Assembly (NCBI GenBank): GCA_963758945.1
Contig: CAVWXY010000002.1
Location: 1-64,000, forward strand
From: VAZQ01 sp963758945
GTDB lineage: Bacteria; Pseudomonadota; Alphaproteobacteria; Rhizobiales; Xanthobacteraceae
Direction of reading: 5' to 3'
DNA: 64,000 nucleotides
The position numbers were made by a program, and so were the translations under genes. The notes under the pieces were generated by a model. The model did no database searches. It was not told where the DNA came from and worked only from the letters and a program-made list of their open reading frames with translations. Positions 16,698 to 26,008 of this stretch are shown in pieces (the first letter of the stretch is position 1; each line of letters begins with the position of its first letter).

Positions 16698-18653
16698 TCA
16701 CATCCCGAATGCCACCGCGCGCGCATTGGCGCGCTTGAGGTTGCGATAGCGCGCGAGCGCCCACAGCGGGAAGAACTTCGCGTAGCCGTGATAGCGCAGA
16801 TAAAACACGCGCGGGAATCCGGTCGCGGTGTAGCGCGGCTCGCTCCAGAAGCCGTCGTCGCCCTGCATGCGTGACAGATAGTCGATACCGCGCTCGACCG
16901 CGGGATGCTCGACCTCGCCGGCGGCCATCAAGGCCAGCAGCGCCCACGCGGTCTGCGACGCAGTGCTCGGAGCCGGCTCGTAACCGCGGTAGTCGAGCTT
17001 GTAGCTCGCCCCATCCTCGCCCCAGCCGCCGTCGAGATTTTGGATTTTCCCGAGCCAGAAGACGGCCTTGCGGAACTCCGGCGAGCGGTGGTCGACGCCG
17101 GCGGCATTGAGCGCGCACAGCACCGACCAGGTCCCGTAGATGTAATTCATGCCCCAGCGGCCGTACCAGCTCCCTTCCTCCAGCTGCGTGCGGCGCAGAT
17201 AGTCGACCGCCCGCGCCACGGCCCCGCTGTTTTGTGCGGTCTCGCCGATCTGCGCCAGCATCGAGATGCAACGCGCAGTGACGTCCTCGGTCGGCGGGTC
17301 GAGCAGAGCGCCGTGGTCGGCGAACGGAATGTTGTTGAGATAGAAGTATTCGTTGTCGGCGTCGAAGGCGCCCCAGGCGCCGTTCGCGCTCTGCATTCCC
17401 AAGATCCACTCCCGCGCGCGCGCGATCGGCGCGTTGAAATCGGAACTGGAGCCTTGCGCGCGATCCATCGCCATCACTACCACCGCCGTGTCGTCGACGT
17501 CGGGATAGTGAGGATTGGCGTATTGGAACGCCCAGCCGCCGGGGCGGAGCGCGGGCCGCCGCACGATCCAATCGCCCTCGACGTCGAGGATCTGCCTAGG
17601 TACCAACCATTCGAGGCCTTTGCGGGCTTGCGCGACCGCAAGCTCGCCGCCCACCTCGAGCAAGGCGTGGCAGGCGAGCCCGGTATCCCAGACCGGCGAC
17701 ACGCAGGGCTGGCAGTAGGCCTCGTGCGCGTGCACCGCCAGGAGCTTGTCGATCGATCGGCGCGCGATCGCCCGCTGCGGATGATGCTCCGGATAGCCGA
17801 GCACATCGAACATCATCACGCTGTTCGCCATCGCCGGGAAGATCGCGCCCAGGCCCTCCTCGCCGTTGAGGCGCTCGCCGACCCACGCCACCGCACGCTC
17901 GATCGCGCGCCGCCGCGAGCCTCGCGGAAACATCGGCTCGGCGGCGCGCAACACGGCATCGACGCCGCGAAAGAACCAGAACCACGACGCTCGCTGCTGC
18001 GGCGCCCGTGGTGCGAGACCGATCGTCCGCGGCGGCTCGAGGAAAAGCTCCTCAATGGTCACGCCCTTGGGATTGCGCGCCCGCGGCTTGAGCGCCTGCA
18101 GCACCAAGAGCGGCACGATGACGGTGCGGCTCCAATACGAAATCTTGTCGAGGTGGAACGGAAACCACTTCGGCAGCAACATGATCTCGACCGGCATCAC
18201 CGGAACGGCACGCCAGGGAATGAACCCGAAGAGCGCCAGCATCAGCCGCGTGAACACGTTCGCGCGCGACGCGCCGCCACGCGCGCGGATGGCCTCGCGC
18301 GCACGCAGCATGTGCGGGGCATCGAGGGGATCTCCGATCATCTTGAGGGCGAAATAGGCCTTCACGCTCGCGCTGATGTCGAAGTCCCCGTCGTGGAACA
18401 ACGGCCAGCCGCCGTGGCCGCCCTGGATGCGGCGCAGATAGGCCGCGATCTTGCCTTCGAGCTCAGCATCGACGGGCTCGGCCAGATAATGCCGCAACAG
18501 TACGTATTCGGCCGGGATGGTCGCATCCGCTTCGAGCTCGAACACCCAATGTCCGTCGGGCCGCTGCAGAGCAAGCAACGCACGACTCGCCGCCTCGATG
18601 CTGTGCTCGATCGGGGGCGCCACCCTCGACGATTTCGGCTCGACCAATGCCAC
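16698..18653 (-). CDS. shc: Squalene-hopene cyclase
   Basis: 651 residues, the usual length. The catalytic protonating motif DVDDTA is at residues 385-390. QW repeats are visible (for example GGHGGWPLFHDGD near residue 80, GSWYGRWGMNYIYGTWSVL, NLDGGWGEDG, GDDGFWSEPRY). It cyclises squalene to hopene/diploptene at the membrane. The GTG start is 16 bases after the hpnE stop, so it is the last gene of hpnB-hpnC-hpnD-hpnE-shc. The C-terminus (GFPRVFYLRYHGYAKFFPLW) is intact. Confidence 0.97.
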   Translation of the reverse strand: MALVEPKSSRVAPPIEHSIEAASRALLALQRPDGHWVFELEADATIPAEYVLLRHYLAEPVDAELEGKIAAYLRRIQGGHGGWPLFHDGDFDISASVKAYFALKMIGDPLDAPHMLRAREAIRARGGASRANVFTRLMLALFGFIPWRAVPVMPVEIMLLPKWFPFHLDKISYWSRTVIVPLLVLQALKPRARNPKGVTIEELFLEPPRTIGLAPRAPQQRASWFWFFRGVDAVLRAAEPMFPRGSRRRAIERAVAWVGERLNGEEGLGAIFPAMANSVMMFDVLGYPEHHPQRAIARRSIDKLLAVHAHEAYCQPCVSPVWDTGLACHALLEVGGELAVAQARKGLEWLVPRQILDVEGDWIVRRPALRPGGWAFQYANPHYPDVDDTAVVVMAMDRAQGSSSDFNAPIARAREWILGMQSANGAWGAFDADNEYFYLNNIPFADHGALLDPPTEDVTARCISMLAQIGETAQNSGAVARAVDYLRRTQLEEGSWYGRWGMNYIYGTWSVLCALNAAGVDHRSPEFRKAVFWLGKIQNLDGGWGEDGASYKLDYRGYEPAPSTASQTAWALLALMAAGEVEHPAVERGIDYLSRMQGDDGFWSEPRYTATGFPRVFYLRYHGYAKFFPLWALARYRNLKRANARAVAFGM

Positions 18654-18669
18654 CTTCGCCTACCTTCGA

Positions 18670-19911
18670 TCACGCGCGAGCGACGAGATCCGCCGCCAGA
18701 TTGCCGGACCGGATCGCCCCTTCGATAGTCGCCGGCAATCCGGTCGCGGTCCAATCGCCGGCCAAGATCAAGTTCTTCCACGCCGTCCGCGCCGCCGGGC
18801 GTCTGACGTTCTCGCCGGGCGTGGCAGCAAAGGTCGCGCGGCGCTCGCGCACGATCTGCCACGGCGGCAGCACCTTGGGAAGGCCGGCGACGGTTGCGAC
18901 CTCCTCCCAAATGCGCCGCGCCAGCGTCTCGCGCGGGACATCCAGCAAACGGTCAGCGGCGCTGATCGTGACCGACAGGCGATCGGGAAAGCTGAAGAGC
19001 CACTCGATGGTGCCGTTCACGATACCGATGATGGGGGCAAGTCCGGCAGGCGGGTCGAGGCGAAAATGCGCATTCACGATGGCGCGGAACTGCGAGGGAG
19101 TTTCGAGGCCGGGCAGCAAATCCGCCGCCACCAGCGGCGGCACGGCCAGGACAACGCCGTCGTCCGCGAGTACCAGCTTGTCCTCGCCGAAATCGAGCGC
19201 GGCAATGCGACCCTGCACGCGATCGAGCGCGCGCAGCCGATGCCCGAAACTGACCTTCGCATCGCGCTCGGCGAGAAAGCGCAGTGCCGGCTCGATGAAA
19301 ACGCGACCGAGCCCGTCGCGAGCGACGAGCGGCCGGCAGGCACTTCCTCCCGCCGCCAGCGTCTCGCGCACGACGGCGCCGGCAAGCGCGGCGCTCGCCT
19401 CCTTGGGCTCGGTATTGAGCGCGGCCAGAAACAGGGGCCGGGCCAGGCGCTCATACAGCGTTCCGGCGCAGCGCAGCGTGCCCCCGATCGTCTTTTTCCC
19501 CGATGGGCGCAGCAGGCGGGCGAAGGAAAGATATTCGCTCGCCGCGGTGCCCGGCACGCGTCGACTCGAATCGAAAATCCACCACGGTATGCGCCCGCCA
19601 TTGATGCGCAACGTCCAGCGCTCGCCACTCGCGAGATCCATGAAAGCGAACTCGGCGGATGGCGGACCGGCGAGCCCTGCACGCGCGCCGATGGTCTCCA
19701 GATAAGCCAGCGCGGCGCGATTGCCCGAGAGCAGAAGGTGATTGCCGTTGTCGATCATCATGTCGAGCACGGGATCGTGATAGGACCGGCAGCGACCGCC
19801 TGCCTGACCGGCAGCCTCGTGCACGACCACGCGCATGCCGCGCGCGGCAAGCCGGACCGCGGCGGCGAGCCCGGCAAGTCCCGCTCCGACGACGTGAACG
19901 GTCCGCGGCAT
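18670..19911 (-). CDS. hpnE: Hydroxysqualene dehydroxylase HpnE
   Basis: 413 residues, an FAD-dependent amine-oxidase-fold protein. The Rossmann FAD motif is at the start: VHVVGAGLAGLAAAVRLAAR, followed by VVVHEAAGQAGGRCRS. The C-terminus carries the second FAD-contact motif NLILAGDWTATGLPATIEGA. HpnE reduces hydroxysqualene to squalene, completing the HpnD-HpnC-HpnE route that replaces squalene synthase in many bacteria. The start at 19911 overlaps the hpnD stop by one base (TGATG); the open frame upstream of it is not conserved. Confidence 0.94.
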   Translation of the reverse strand: MPRTVHVVGAGLAGLAAAVRLAARGMRVVVHEAAGQAGGRCRSYHDPVLDMMIDNGNHLLLSGNRAALAYLETIGARAGLAGPPSAEFAFMDLASGERWTLRINGGRIPWWIFDSSRRVPGTAASEYLSFARLLRPSGKKTIGGTLRCAGTLYERLARPLFLAALNTEPKEASAALAGAVVRETLAAGGSACRPLVARDGLGRVFIEPALRFLAERDAKVSFGHRLRALDRVQGRIAALDFGEDKLVLADDGVVLAVPPLVAADLLPGLETPSQFRAIVNAHFRLDPPAGLAPIIGIVNGTIEWLFSFPDRLSVTISAADRLLDVPRETLARRIWEEVATVAGLPKVLPPWQIVRERRATFAATPGENVRRPAARTAWKNLILAGDWTATGLPATIEGAIRSGNLAADLVARA

Positions 19912-20747
19912 CAGATGAAGGCGTGACGCATGATGATCCACAACAGCCGCGACCGCGGCAGATGGATCGGGCGGCGCGGATGCAACCAGCCGCGGGCGAC
20001 CAAGCTGTCGAGGATCAGCCGATAGGCTTCCGCCATGATGCGCGGAGCACGCACCGAGCGGCGCGCGCTCCGCGCCATGATCTCTTCGGCTTGCGTGAAA
20101 TGCGCCTGCGCGCGCTCAACGACACGCGCGCAGACCTTCCCGAGCGCGGGGCTCGCCAGCACCGTCGTCGGATCGGTCGCCGCGATGCCGGCCGCCCGCA
20201 GCGCCTCCGCCGGCAGATAAAGGCGGCCGAACGCTGCGTCTTCGTCGAGGTCGCGCAGAATGTTGGTGAGCTGCAGCGCGCGGCCCAAATGGTGCGCCAG
20301 CGCGATACCGTCCTGCTCACCCATCCCGAACACTCGCACCGACAGCCGCCCGACCGCGCTGGCCACCCGGTCGCAATAGCGGTCGAGCGTCGCCGCGTCG
20401 GGCGCGCGGATGTCTGCGACCACGTCCATCTCCATCCCGTCGATGACGGAGTGGAAGTCCTCGCGCCGCAGTCCGAAAGCACGTACCGGCGCGAGCAGCC
20501 CACGGGTGCGGGGGAGCGGATTGCCGGCATAGAGGGCGTCGATATCGGCGCGCCAGCGTTCGAGTTGCTCCCGGCGCGCGCTGCGCGGCCCGCTCGAATC
20601 GGCAATGTCGTCGACCTGACGACAAAAGGAGTAGATCTCGAACATGGCCTCGCGCTGCGCGCGCGGCAATACCCGCATCGCGTTGTAGAACGAGCTGCCC
20701 GACGCCCGCTCGGCCGCCGCCGTCTCCGGTGCTTCTGCCAGCGCCAA
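19911..20747 (-). CDS. hpnD: Presqualene diphosphate synthase HpnD
   Basis: 278 residues, a trans-isoprenyl diphosphate synthase of the squalene/phytoene synthase fold. The first Asp-rich motif is DDIAD at residues 46-50 (YSFCRQVDDIADSS); the second lies in LTNILRDLDEDAAFGRLYLP. It condenses two farnesyl diphosphates to presqualene diphosphate. The frame opens with a TTG codon (MALAEAPE) four bases after the hpnC stop; no in-frame ATG lies before the conserved region, so a TTG start is likely. It overlaps hpnE by one base. Confidence 0.93.
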   Translation of the reverse strand: MALAEAPETAAAERASGSSFYNAMRVLPRAQREAMFEIYSFCRQVDDIADSSGPRSARREQLERWRADIDALYAGNPLPRTRGLLAPVRAFGLRREDFHSVIDGMEMDVVADIRAPDAATLDRYCDRVASAVGRLSVRVFGMGEQDGIALAHHLGRALQLTNILRDLDEDAAFGRLYLPAEALRAAGIAATDPTTVLASPALGKVCARVVERAQAHFTQAEEIMARSARRSVRAPRIMAEAYRLILDSLVARGWLHPRRPIHLPRSRLLWIIMRHAFI

Positions 20748-20750
20748 TGC

Positions 20751-21630
20751 TCACGCGTCCTGCGGTTTGTGGCCGGCCCCGAACAGACGGCCGGCGCGGC
20801 GGGTTGCCCCCCATAATAGGCCGAGAAGCCCGAAACCCGCGACCCCCGCCTTGCCGAGATGGACGCGCTGGCTCAGCGGATCGCGTCGCGCCAGCACCGC
20901 CGCCAGGCGCTCCGCGAAAGTCTGAATGACCGCAACCTCCAAGGCGAGCCGCGGATCCTCGATGCTCGGCGCAAACGTCCTGCTATCGCGCAGGAGATCC
21001 CCGGTGCGGCGCGCGAGCTTGTGGATGGAGTTCGAGCAGCGACGCGGACGCGGAGCTCCTTCCCAGCTCCTCCACGCTTGCGCCGGTCTGCGCGAAGACG
21101 TCGAGCGGAATGTAGACGCGGTTGAGATTGCGATAGTCTTTGCCGCAGTCCTGCAGATGATTGATGATTTGCAGAGCCGCACAGAGGGCGTCATTGGCGG
21201 GCCAGAGCACGCGGCTCTCGCCATGGACATCGAGCACGAAGCGCCCGACCGGCATCGCGGAGTAGGTGCAATAGCCGATGAGGTCGTCCCAGTCGCGGTA
21301 GCGCAGCTTGTTCACGTCCATGCGGAACGCCACCAGCAGGTCCTGCGCGTGGCGTGGCGAGAGCCGGCGCGCGGCCAACTGTGAACGCAAGGCCACACCG
21401 ACCGGATCGTCGTCGTGCTCGCCGAGCAGCGCCGCCTCGAGCCGGTCCATCAGCGCAAGCTTCTCCTGGGGCGCAAGCGCGGCATGATCGGCGATATCGT
21501 CGGCCGTGCGTACGAATTCGTAGAAGGCGAGGATGGGCGGGCGATGGCGCGGATGAATGAGCCGCGAAGCCACGGGAAAATTCTCGTCCCGGTGGCCCTT
21601 GCCCGATCGCGCGTCGGCAGGAGAGATCAT
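20751..21630 (-). pseudogene. hpnC: Hydroxysqualene synthase HpnC, interrupted by one frameshift
   Basis: The N-terminal part begins with ATG 21630 (overlapping the hpnB stop by four bases) and contains the family's motifs: DENFPVASRLIHPRHRPPI, FYEFVRTADDIADH and QIINHLQDCGKDYRNLNRVY. After SASLLELH, near 21018-21040, the frame ends soon at a TAG (20983), while the rest of the protein (KLARRTGDLLRDSR ... LALEVAVIQTFAERLAAVLA ... RDPLSQRVHLGKAG) continues in the next frame to a stop at 20751, four bases before hpnD. The full span is 880 bases (3n+1), consistent with a single extra base. HpnC converts presqualene diphosphate to hydroxysqualene and should be essential for the HpnCDE route. The truncated product would lack about 90 residues. 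A sequencing indel and a real mutation cannot be told apart here. Confidence 0.85.
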
Positions 21631-22853
21631 CGCGGCCCTGTCGCGTTGGCTTGCACGCGCCCCTTCCAGCTTCCGCCGCGTCCTCGCACATATTGATAGG
21701 CGGAATCGAGGGTGAAGAGCGCGTATTGCAGAGCAATGGCAGGCAGCGCGATTCCCCACAAGGGCGACAGCCGGTACAACCGTAGCGTCGGCTGAAACGC
21801 CACTGCCATCAACACCCACGCGGCGATGCCGAGGATGCGCACGGTGCCGCTGCCAAAAATCGCCACGAACGGCGGAACGATATAGGTCAGCACCATGCCG
21901 GCGAGGGTTGCCGTCAGTAGAAGGGGCGAATAACGCAGTTGCGCATAGGCCGACCGCGCCACCATGCGGCGGATATCCGCAAGCCCCGGATAGGGACGGA
22001 TGCTGTGGACGTGCTCGCTCAGACCGAGCCAGATTGGGCCGTGCGCCTTGAGCGCCTTCGCCAGGGCGCAGTCGTCGATCAGGGCGCCGCGGATCGCGTC
22101 GATGCCCCCGGCGGCGCGCAGCACCTCGGCACGCACCAGCATGCAGCCGCCGGCGGCCGCCGCGACGCTGCTGCGCGGCCGGTTCACGCTGGCGAACGGA
22201 TAGAGCATTTGAAAGAAGAACACGAATGCCGGAACGCTGGCGCGTTCGGCGAAACTTTGGCAGCGCAGCTTCACCATGAGCGAGGTCAGTGCGAGGCGCT
22301 TCTCCTCGGCGTGCGCGACCAGCCGACTGACGGAATCTGGTGCGTGCACGATATCGGCATCGGTTAGCAGGAGATAATCTGGCGGGTCCGGCAGCCCCGC
22401 GGCGGCATTGATGCCCTGCTTCACCGCCCAGAGCTTGCCCGTCCATCCCGCCGGCAAGCCTCGGCTCGTCACCAGGCGCAGCCGGGCGTCGCCATTCGCC
22501 GCCCGGCGGGCAATCGCAGCGGTGCCGTCATCGCTGTCGTCGTCGACCAGAATGACCGCCCAGGGACCGCGATAGTCCTGCCCGAGCAGCGAACCGATGC
22601 TCTTTGCTATGTGCTCCGCCTCGTTGCGCGCAGGCACCACCGCGGCGACGCGCGGCCAGGCCCGCGGCTCGGCCGACACGCGGTCGTCGCGCTCGGTGCA
22701 GCGCCAAAAGCCTCCCCGCGCGAAAAGCAAATAAAGCCAAACCGCAAGGGCCATGGAAGCAACAACCAGCACGCGCGACCAGAGCCTCCACTGTGCGCCC
22801 GGAACGGCGCCACGCCGGCCATCGCCGCCGGCTTCGCAAGAACTATTCAACAT
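21627..22853 (-). CDS. hpnB: Hopene-associated glycosyltransferase HpnB
   Basis: 408 residues, GT2-family. An N-terminal membrane helix (VLVVASMALAVWLYLLFARG) precedes the catalytic domain: AAVVPARNEAEHIAKSIGSL, VILVDDDSDDGTAAIA, and the metal-binding LLLTDADIVHAPDS. The DDCALAKALK and three or four C-terminal helices (LLLTATLAGMVLTYIVPPF ...) follow. HpnB is consistently found in hopanoid clusters; its substrate is not firmly established. The ATG at 22853 follows a TTG two codons upstream in the same frame. First gene of the hpnB-shc operon; the stop overlaps the hpnC start. Confidence 0.9.
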   Translation of the reverse strand: MLNSSCEAGGDGRRGAVPGAQWRLWSRVLVVASMALAVWLYLLFARGGFWRCTERDDRVSAEPRAWPRVAAVVPARNEAEHIAKSIGSLLGQDYRGPWAVILVDDDSDDGTAAIARRAANGDARLRLVTSRGLPAGWTGKLWAVKQGINAAAGLPDPPDYLLLTDADIVHAPDSVSRLVAHAEEKRLALTSLMVKLRCQSFAERASVPAFVFFFQMLYPFASVNRPRSSVAAAAGGCMLVRAEVLRAAGGIDAIRGALIDDCALAKALKAHGPIWLGLSEHVHSIRPYPGLADIRRMVARSAYAQLRYSPLLLTATLAGMVLTYIVPPFVAIFGSGTVRILGIAAWVLMAVAFQPTLRLYRLSPLWGIALPAIALQYALFTLDSAYQYVRGRGGSWKGRVQANATGPR

Positions 22854-23040
22854 ATTCAATGAATTGAGCTAGGAAAAGTTGGACGGACGGGTGACCCTTG
22901 GTAGATTATCGATCAGCGCATTCGAGGCCGCGGGGATGCCGGCCGGCCGCCCGAACGCGCTCCGGCAGGGATAGCGCCGGCGCGCGTTCGCGGCCGAAGC
23001 CGCATCGACGTTGCCGAACACGGTCGGGGTGGCGGAACGC

Positions 23041-24000
23041 ATGGCGCGCATCGATGCTGTGAAGAGAGATGTTGATATCGACGCGATCTTCCAGGACCGA
23101 CTCGGTCAAATCGCCTACGACACGGAAGCCCTGCTGGACCGCCTGCTGGCGCCGGCGCCGGTCGACGGCGAGCGGGCGCGGCCGCCGCGGCTGCTCGACG
23201 CGATGCGCTATGCGAGCCTGGGCGGCGGCAAGCGCTTGCGGCCGTTCCTCGTGGTGGAATCCGCGGCGCTGTTCGGCGTCGCCCGCCAGCATTCGCTGAT
23301 GGCGGGCGCGGCGCTCGAATGCGTGCATTGCTACTCGCTGGCACACGACGATCTGCCGGCCATGGACAACGACGACCTGCGGCGCGGCCGCCCGACGACG
23401 CACAAAGCCTACGACGAGGCCACCGCCGTGCTTGCCGGCGATGGGCTTCTCACCTTCGCGTTCGACATTCTCGCCCGCCCGCAGACGCATCCCGATGCCG
23501 AGGTCAGGCTTGACCTGGTCGCGGCGCTGGCGCGCGCGGCCGGCATCGGCGGAATGGTGGGCGGACAAATGCTCGATCTGGCGGCAGAGGGCCGCTTCGA
23601 TGCCGCTGCGCCCGCGCTCGGGGAGCACGAGGTGAAGACCCTGCAGGCAATGAAGACCGGTGCTCTGCTGCGCTTCGGCTGTCTCGCCGGGGCGGTCCTG
23701 GGCAAAGCCGACCAAAGCCAGCGGAGCGCGTTGGACCGTTATGGCTCCGCACTCGGCGAAGCATTCCAGATCGCCGACGATCTGCTCGATCTCGAAGGCG
23801 ATCCGGCAACGGTCGGCAAAGCGACCGGGAAGGACGCCGCCGCCCACAAGGCGACGCTGGTCGGTGTGCTCGGGCCGACGGCGGCGCGGCGGCGACTGGA
23901 AGGCCTCGTCGCCGAGGCGCAGGCGGCGCTCGACCCGTTCGGCGGCGCTGCCGACATTCTCAAGGCTGCGGCCCGGTTCGTTGCGGCGCGCCGGGCCTGA
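23041..24000 (+). CDS. ispA: Farnesyl diphosphate synthase (polyprenyl synthetase)
   Basis: 319 residues from ATG 23041 (a TTG start 10 codons upstream is possible). The first Asp-rich motif is DDLPAMD at residues 103-109 (YSLAHDDLPAMDNDDL, bacterial DDX4D type); the second is FQIADDLLDLEGD. LGGGKRLRPFLV and KTGALLRFGCLAG are conserved. It condenses IPP with DMAPP and GPP to farnesyl diphosphate, the substrate of HpnD. It lies divergent from hpnB across a shared 187-base promoter region, which fits joint control with the hopanoid genes. Confidence 0.93.
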   Translation: MARIDAVKRDVDIDAIFQDRLGQIAYDTEALLDRLLAPAPVDGERARPPRLLDAMRYASLGGGKRLRPFLVVESAALFGVARQHSLMAGAALECVHCYSLAHDDLPAMDNDDLRRGRPTTHKAYDEATAVLAGDGLLTFAFDILARPQTHPDAEVRLDLVAALARAAGIGGMVGGQMLDLAAEGRFDAAAPALGEHEVKTLQAMKTGALLRFGCLAGAVLGKADQSQRSALDRYGSALGEAFQIADDLLDLEGDPATVGKATGKDAAAHKATLVGVLGPTAARRRLEGLVAEAQAALDPFGGAADILKAAARFVAARRA

Positions 24001-24034
24001 GCGCGGAGGTAAAAGCCGCGCCCCGCGACGCCTT

Positions 24035-24076
24035 GCTGCCTTCGGGCAGCGCCCGCCCGCATGCGAATGCGCATGC
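24035..24076 (+). terminator. Two small hairpins after ispA, weak terminator candidate
   Basis: GCTGCC-TTCG-GGCAGC at 24035-24050 and GCATGCG-AATG-CGCATGC at 24059-24076, 35 to 76 bases after the ispA stop. No T run follows either stem, so Rho-independent termination is uncertain; they may instead protect the mRNA end. Confidence 0.35.
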
Positions 24077-24206
24077 CCGAATGTCGACGCGACGTCCGGC
24101 CATGCCCAGCGCTGGGCAAGATACGGCCGCGCTGTTATCTTGCCGGGGGGCCGGAGGAAAGCCGGAACGCGGGCGGGTGAATCCAGATCGTTGGTGGGAG
24201 GAACAT

Positions 24207-25184
24207 ATGCGGACGCTCAAGGACGGCGCCCTCGCCGTGGCATTCTGTTTCGCGGCAGCATCCCCGCTGCATGCGGAAGACGTGCTCGTTACTCAGTACA
24301 AGGCGGACCCGTCTGGCGCACCGTACGGCATCGCCATCGAAAAGGGCTTCTTCAAGAAGGCCGGCATCGACATCACCGGCGTGATCTCGGGCGCGGGCGG
24401 CGGCACCTCGGTGCGTAGCGCGATCGCGAGCGATCTCGGCTTCGGCGACGTGTCGCCGGCGCCCGCGATCGCCGCCATCGGACAGGGCGAGGACATCAAG
24501 ATCGTCAACCTCGGTTCACGCTCTCTCGCCGACAATGTCGTGATCGTCATGCCGAACTCTCCGATCAAATCCGTCAAGGACCTGAAGGGAAAGAAGTTCG
24601 CCATCAGCAATCCGAAGTCGCTGGGGGAAATGACGGCGGTGCTTGTCTTCGAGCAGGCCGGCCTCAAGCCGGATGAGGTGCAGCGCGTGGCGCTGGGCAG
24701 CCTCTCCGGTGCGCTGACGGCGCTCGAAGGGGGCGTTGTCGATGCCACTACCATTCCCGGAATCCTGTTCATGATGCGGGGCGGTGAGAGCAAATATCGC
24801 GTTCTGCTCGGTCCGAATGATCTGCCGCTGCTGCCCCCGGCGATCGGGATCGCGACCGGCAACCTGATGAAGAAGCATCCGGACAAGTTGCGCGCGCTCC
24901 TCGCCGGGCGGCGCGAGGGCGTGAAGTTCATCTACGGGAACACAGCGGACGCGATCAAGATTCTGAGCAGCGTCTACGCCCCGCTGCCCCCGAAGGAAGT
25001 GGAGACGCTGATTGGGCAACTGGTGGCGGCCAAGTTCTGGAGCGAAGGCCAAATCGAGATGCAAGGGCTTCAGAATGCGGTGCGCGCGATGAAATACGTG
25101 GGATCGCTGGATCACGACGTCGATCTGAGCAAGATGATCGATACTTCGTTCCTGCCCAGCGACCTGCAGGCCGTAAAGAAATGA
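24207..25184 (+). CDS. ABC transporter substrate-binding protein (NMT1/SsuA/TauA-like)
   Basis: 325 residues with a Sec signal peptide (MRTLKDGALAVAFCFAAASP, cleavage after LHA). A strong GGGAGGA site precedes ATG 24207. The periplasmic-binding fold is seen in QYKADPSGAPYGIAIEKGFF, SVRSAIASDLGFGDVSPAPA, IKSVKDLKGKKFAISNPKSL and ALEGGVVDATTIPGILFMMR. It captures a small anion or heteroaromatic ligand for the importer encoded directly downstream; the specific ligand is unknown. The stop overlaps the ATPase start by four bases. Confidence 0.9.
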   Translation: MRTLKDGALAVAFCFAAASPLHAEDVLVTQYKADPSGAPYGIAIEKGFFKKAGIDITGVISGAGGGTSVRSAIASDLGFGDVSPAPAIAAIGQGEDIKIVNLGSRSLADNVVIVMPNSPIKSVKDLKGKKFAISNPKSLGEMTAVLVFEQAGLKPDEVQRVALGSLSGALTALEGGVVDATTIPGILFMMRGGESKYRVLLGPNDLPLLPPAIGIATGNLMKKHPDKLRALLAGRREGVKFIYGNTADAIKILSSVYAPLPPKEVETLIGQLVAAKFWSEGQIEMQGLQNAVRAMKYVGSLDHDVDLSKMIDTSFLPSDLQAVKK

Positions 25185-26008
25185 ACGGGAGGCTCCAGCA
25201 GCAGGAGATTCACGCGCAATTGCGGGGCGTGACGCGCGTTTTCCCCGGAATAGGGAACCACGCCGCGATTCAGGCGCTCGGGCCGATCGACCTCGACCTG
25301 CGCAGGGGCGAGTTCTTCGCCGTGGTCGGGCCTTCCGGCTGCGGCAAGACCACGCTGCTGGAAATCCTCGCCGGGCTGCAGCGCCCGACAGAGGGCACGG
25401 TGACGTTCGAACGGCAGTCCGTGGTCGATGTGGTCCCGGACGGCATCGGCGTCGTCTTCCAAGAGGATGCAAGCTTCCCCTGGCTGACGGTATGGGACAA
25501 CGCCGCCTTCGGCCTTCGCCGGCAAGGGGCGCCGGAAGCGGAGGTCCGCCGTCGCGTCGAAGACGCGTTGGCATTCATGGGTCTCAAGGATTTCGCCCGC
25601 GCCTATCCGGCCCAACTGTCCGGCGGCATGCGCCAGCGTGTCTGCATTGCGCGCACCCTGGTGCTTCAGCCGCGACTCATCCTGCTCGATGAACCGTTCG
25701 GTGCGCTCGACGCGCAGACGCGTTTGCTCATGGGTGAGGAGGTGCTACGCCTGTGGCGGCGGACCGGCGCAACGGTGCTTCTGATCACACATGCACTCGA
25801 CGAGGCCGCAATGCTCTCCGATCGGATCGGCGTGATGTCGGCGCGGCCGGGACGCTTCATCGAGATCGTCGAGACCGAGTGGCCGCGGGAGCGGGACAGC
25901 ACCATCGTCGGTGAGGCAGCGTTCGGCGCGCTGACCGGACGGCTTTGGGATCACCTCCGCGGCGAATCGATCAAGGCGCTCGGCCATACCGGCAGAGCGG
26001 CGGCATGA
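25181..26008 (+). CDS. ABC transporter ATP-binding protein (SsuB/TauB family)
   Basis: 275 residues. Walker A GPSGCGKTTLLEILAGLQ, Q-loop VVFQEDASFPWLTVWDN, signature LSGGMRQRVCIARTLVLQ, Walker B LILLDEPFGALD, H-loop LLITHALDEAAM. The ATG overlaps the binding-protein stop and its own stop overlaps the next permease start (ATGA at 26005-26008), so the operon is tightly coupled. It is clearly related to, but not the same as, the ATPase at 5361-6236. Confidence 0.93.
   Translation: MNGRLQQQEIHAQLRGVTRVFPGIGNHAAIQALGPIDLDLRRGEFFAVVGPSGCGKTTLLEILAGLQRPTEGTVTFERQSVVDVVPDGIGVVFQEDASFPWLTVWDNAAFGLRRQGAPEAEVRRRVEDALAFMGLKDFARAYPAQLSGGMRQRVCIARTLVLQPRLILLDEPFGALDAQTRLLMGEEVLRLWRRTGATVLLITHALDEAAMLSDRIGVMSARPGRFIEIVETEWPRERDSTIVGEAAFGALTGRLWDHLRGESIKALGHTGRAAA

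Noticed and set aside
24165..24210. Possible EcfG promoter before the ABC binding-protein gene (GGAAC ... CGTT)
   Set aside because: The spacer is 20 bases rather than 16-17, so the match is not credible.
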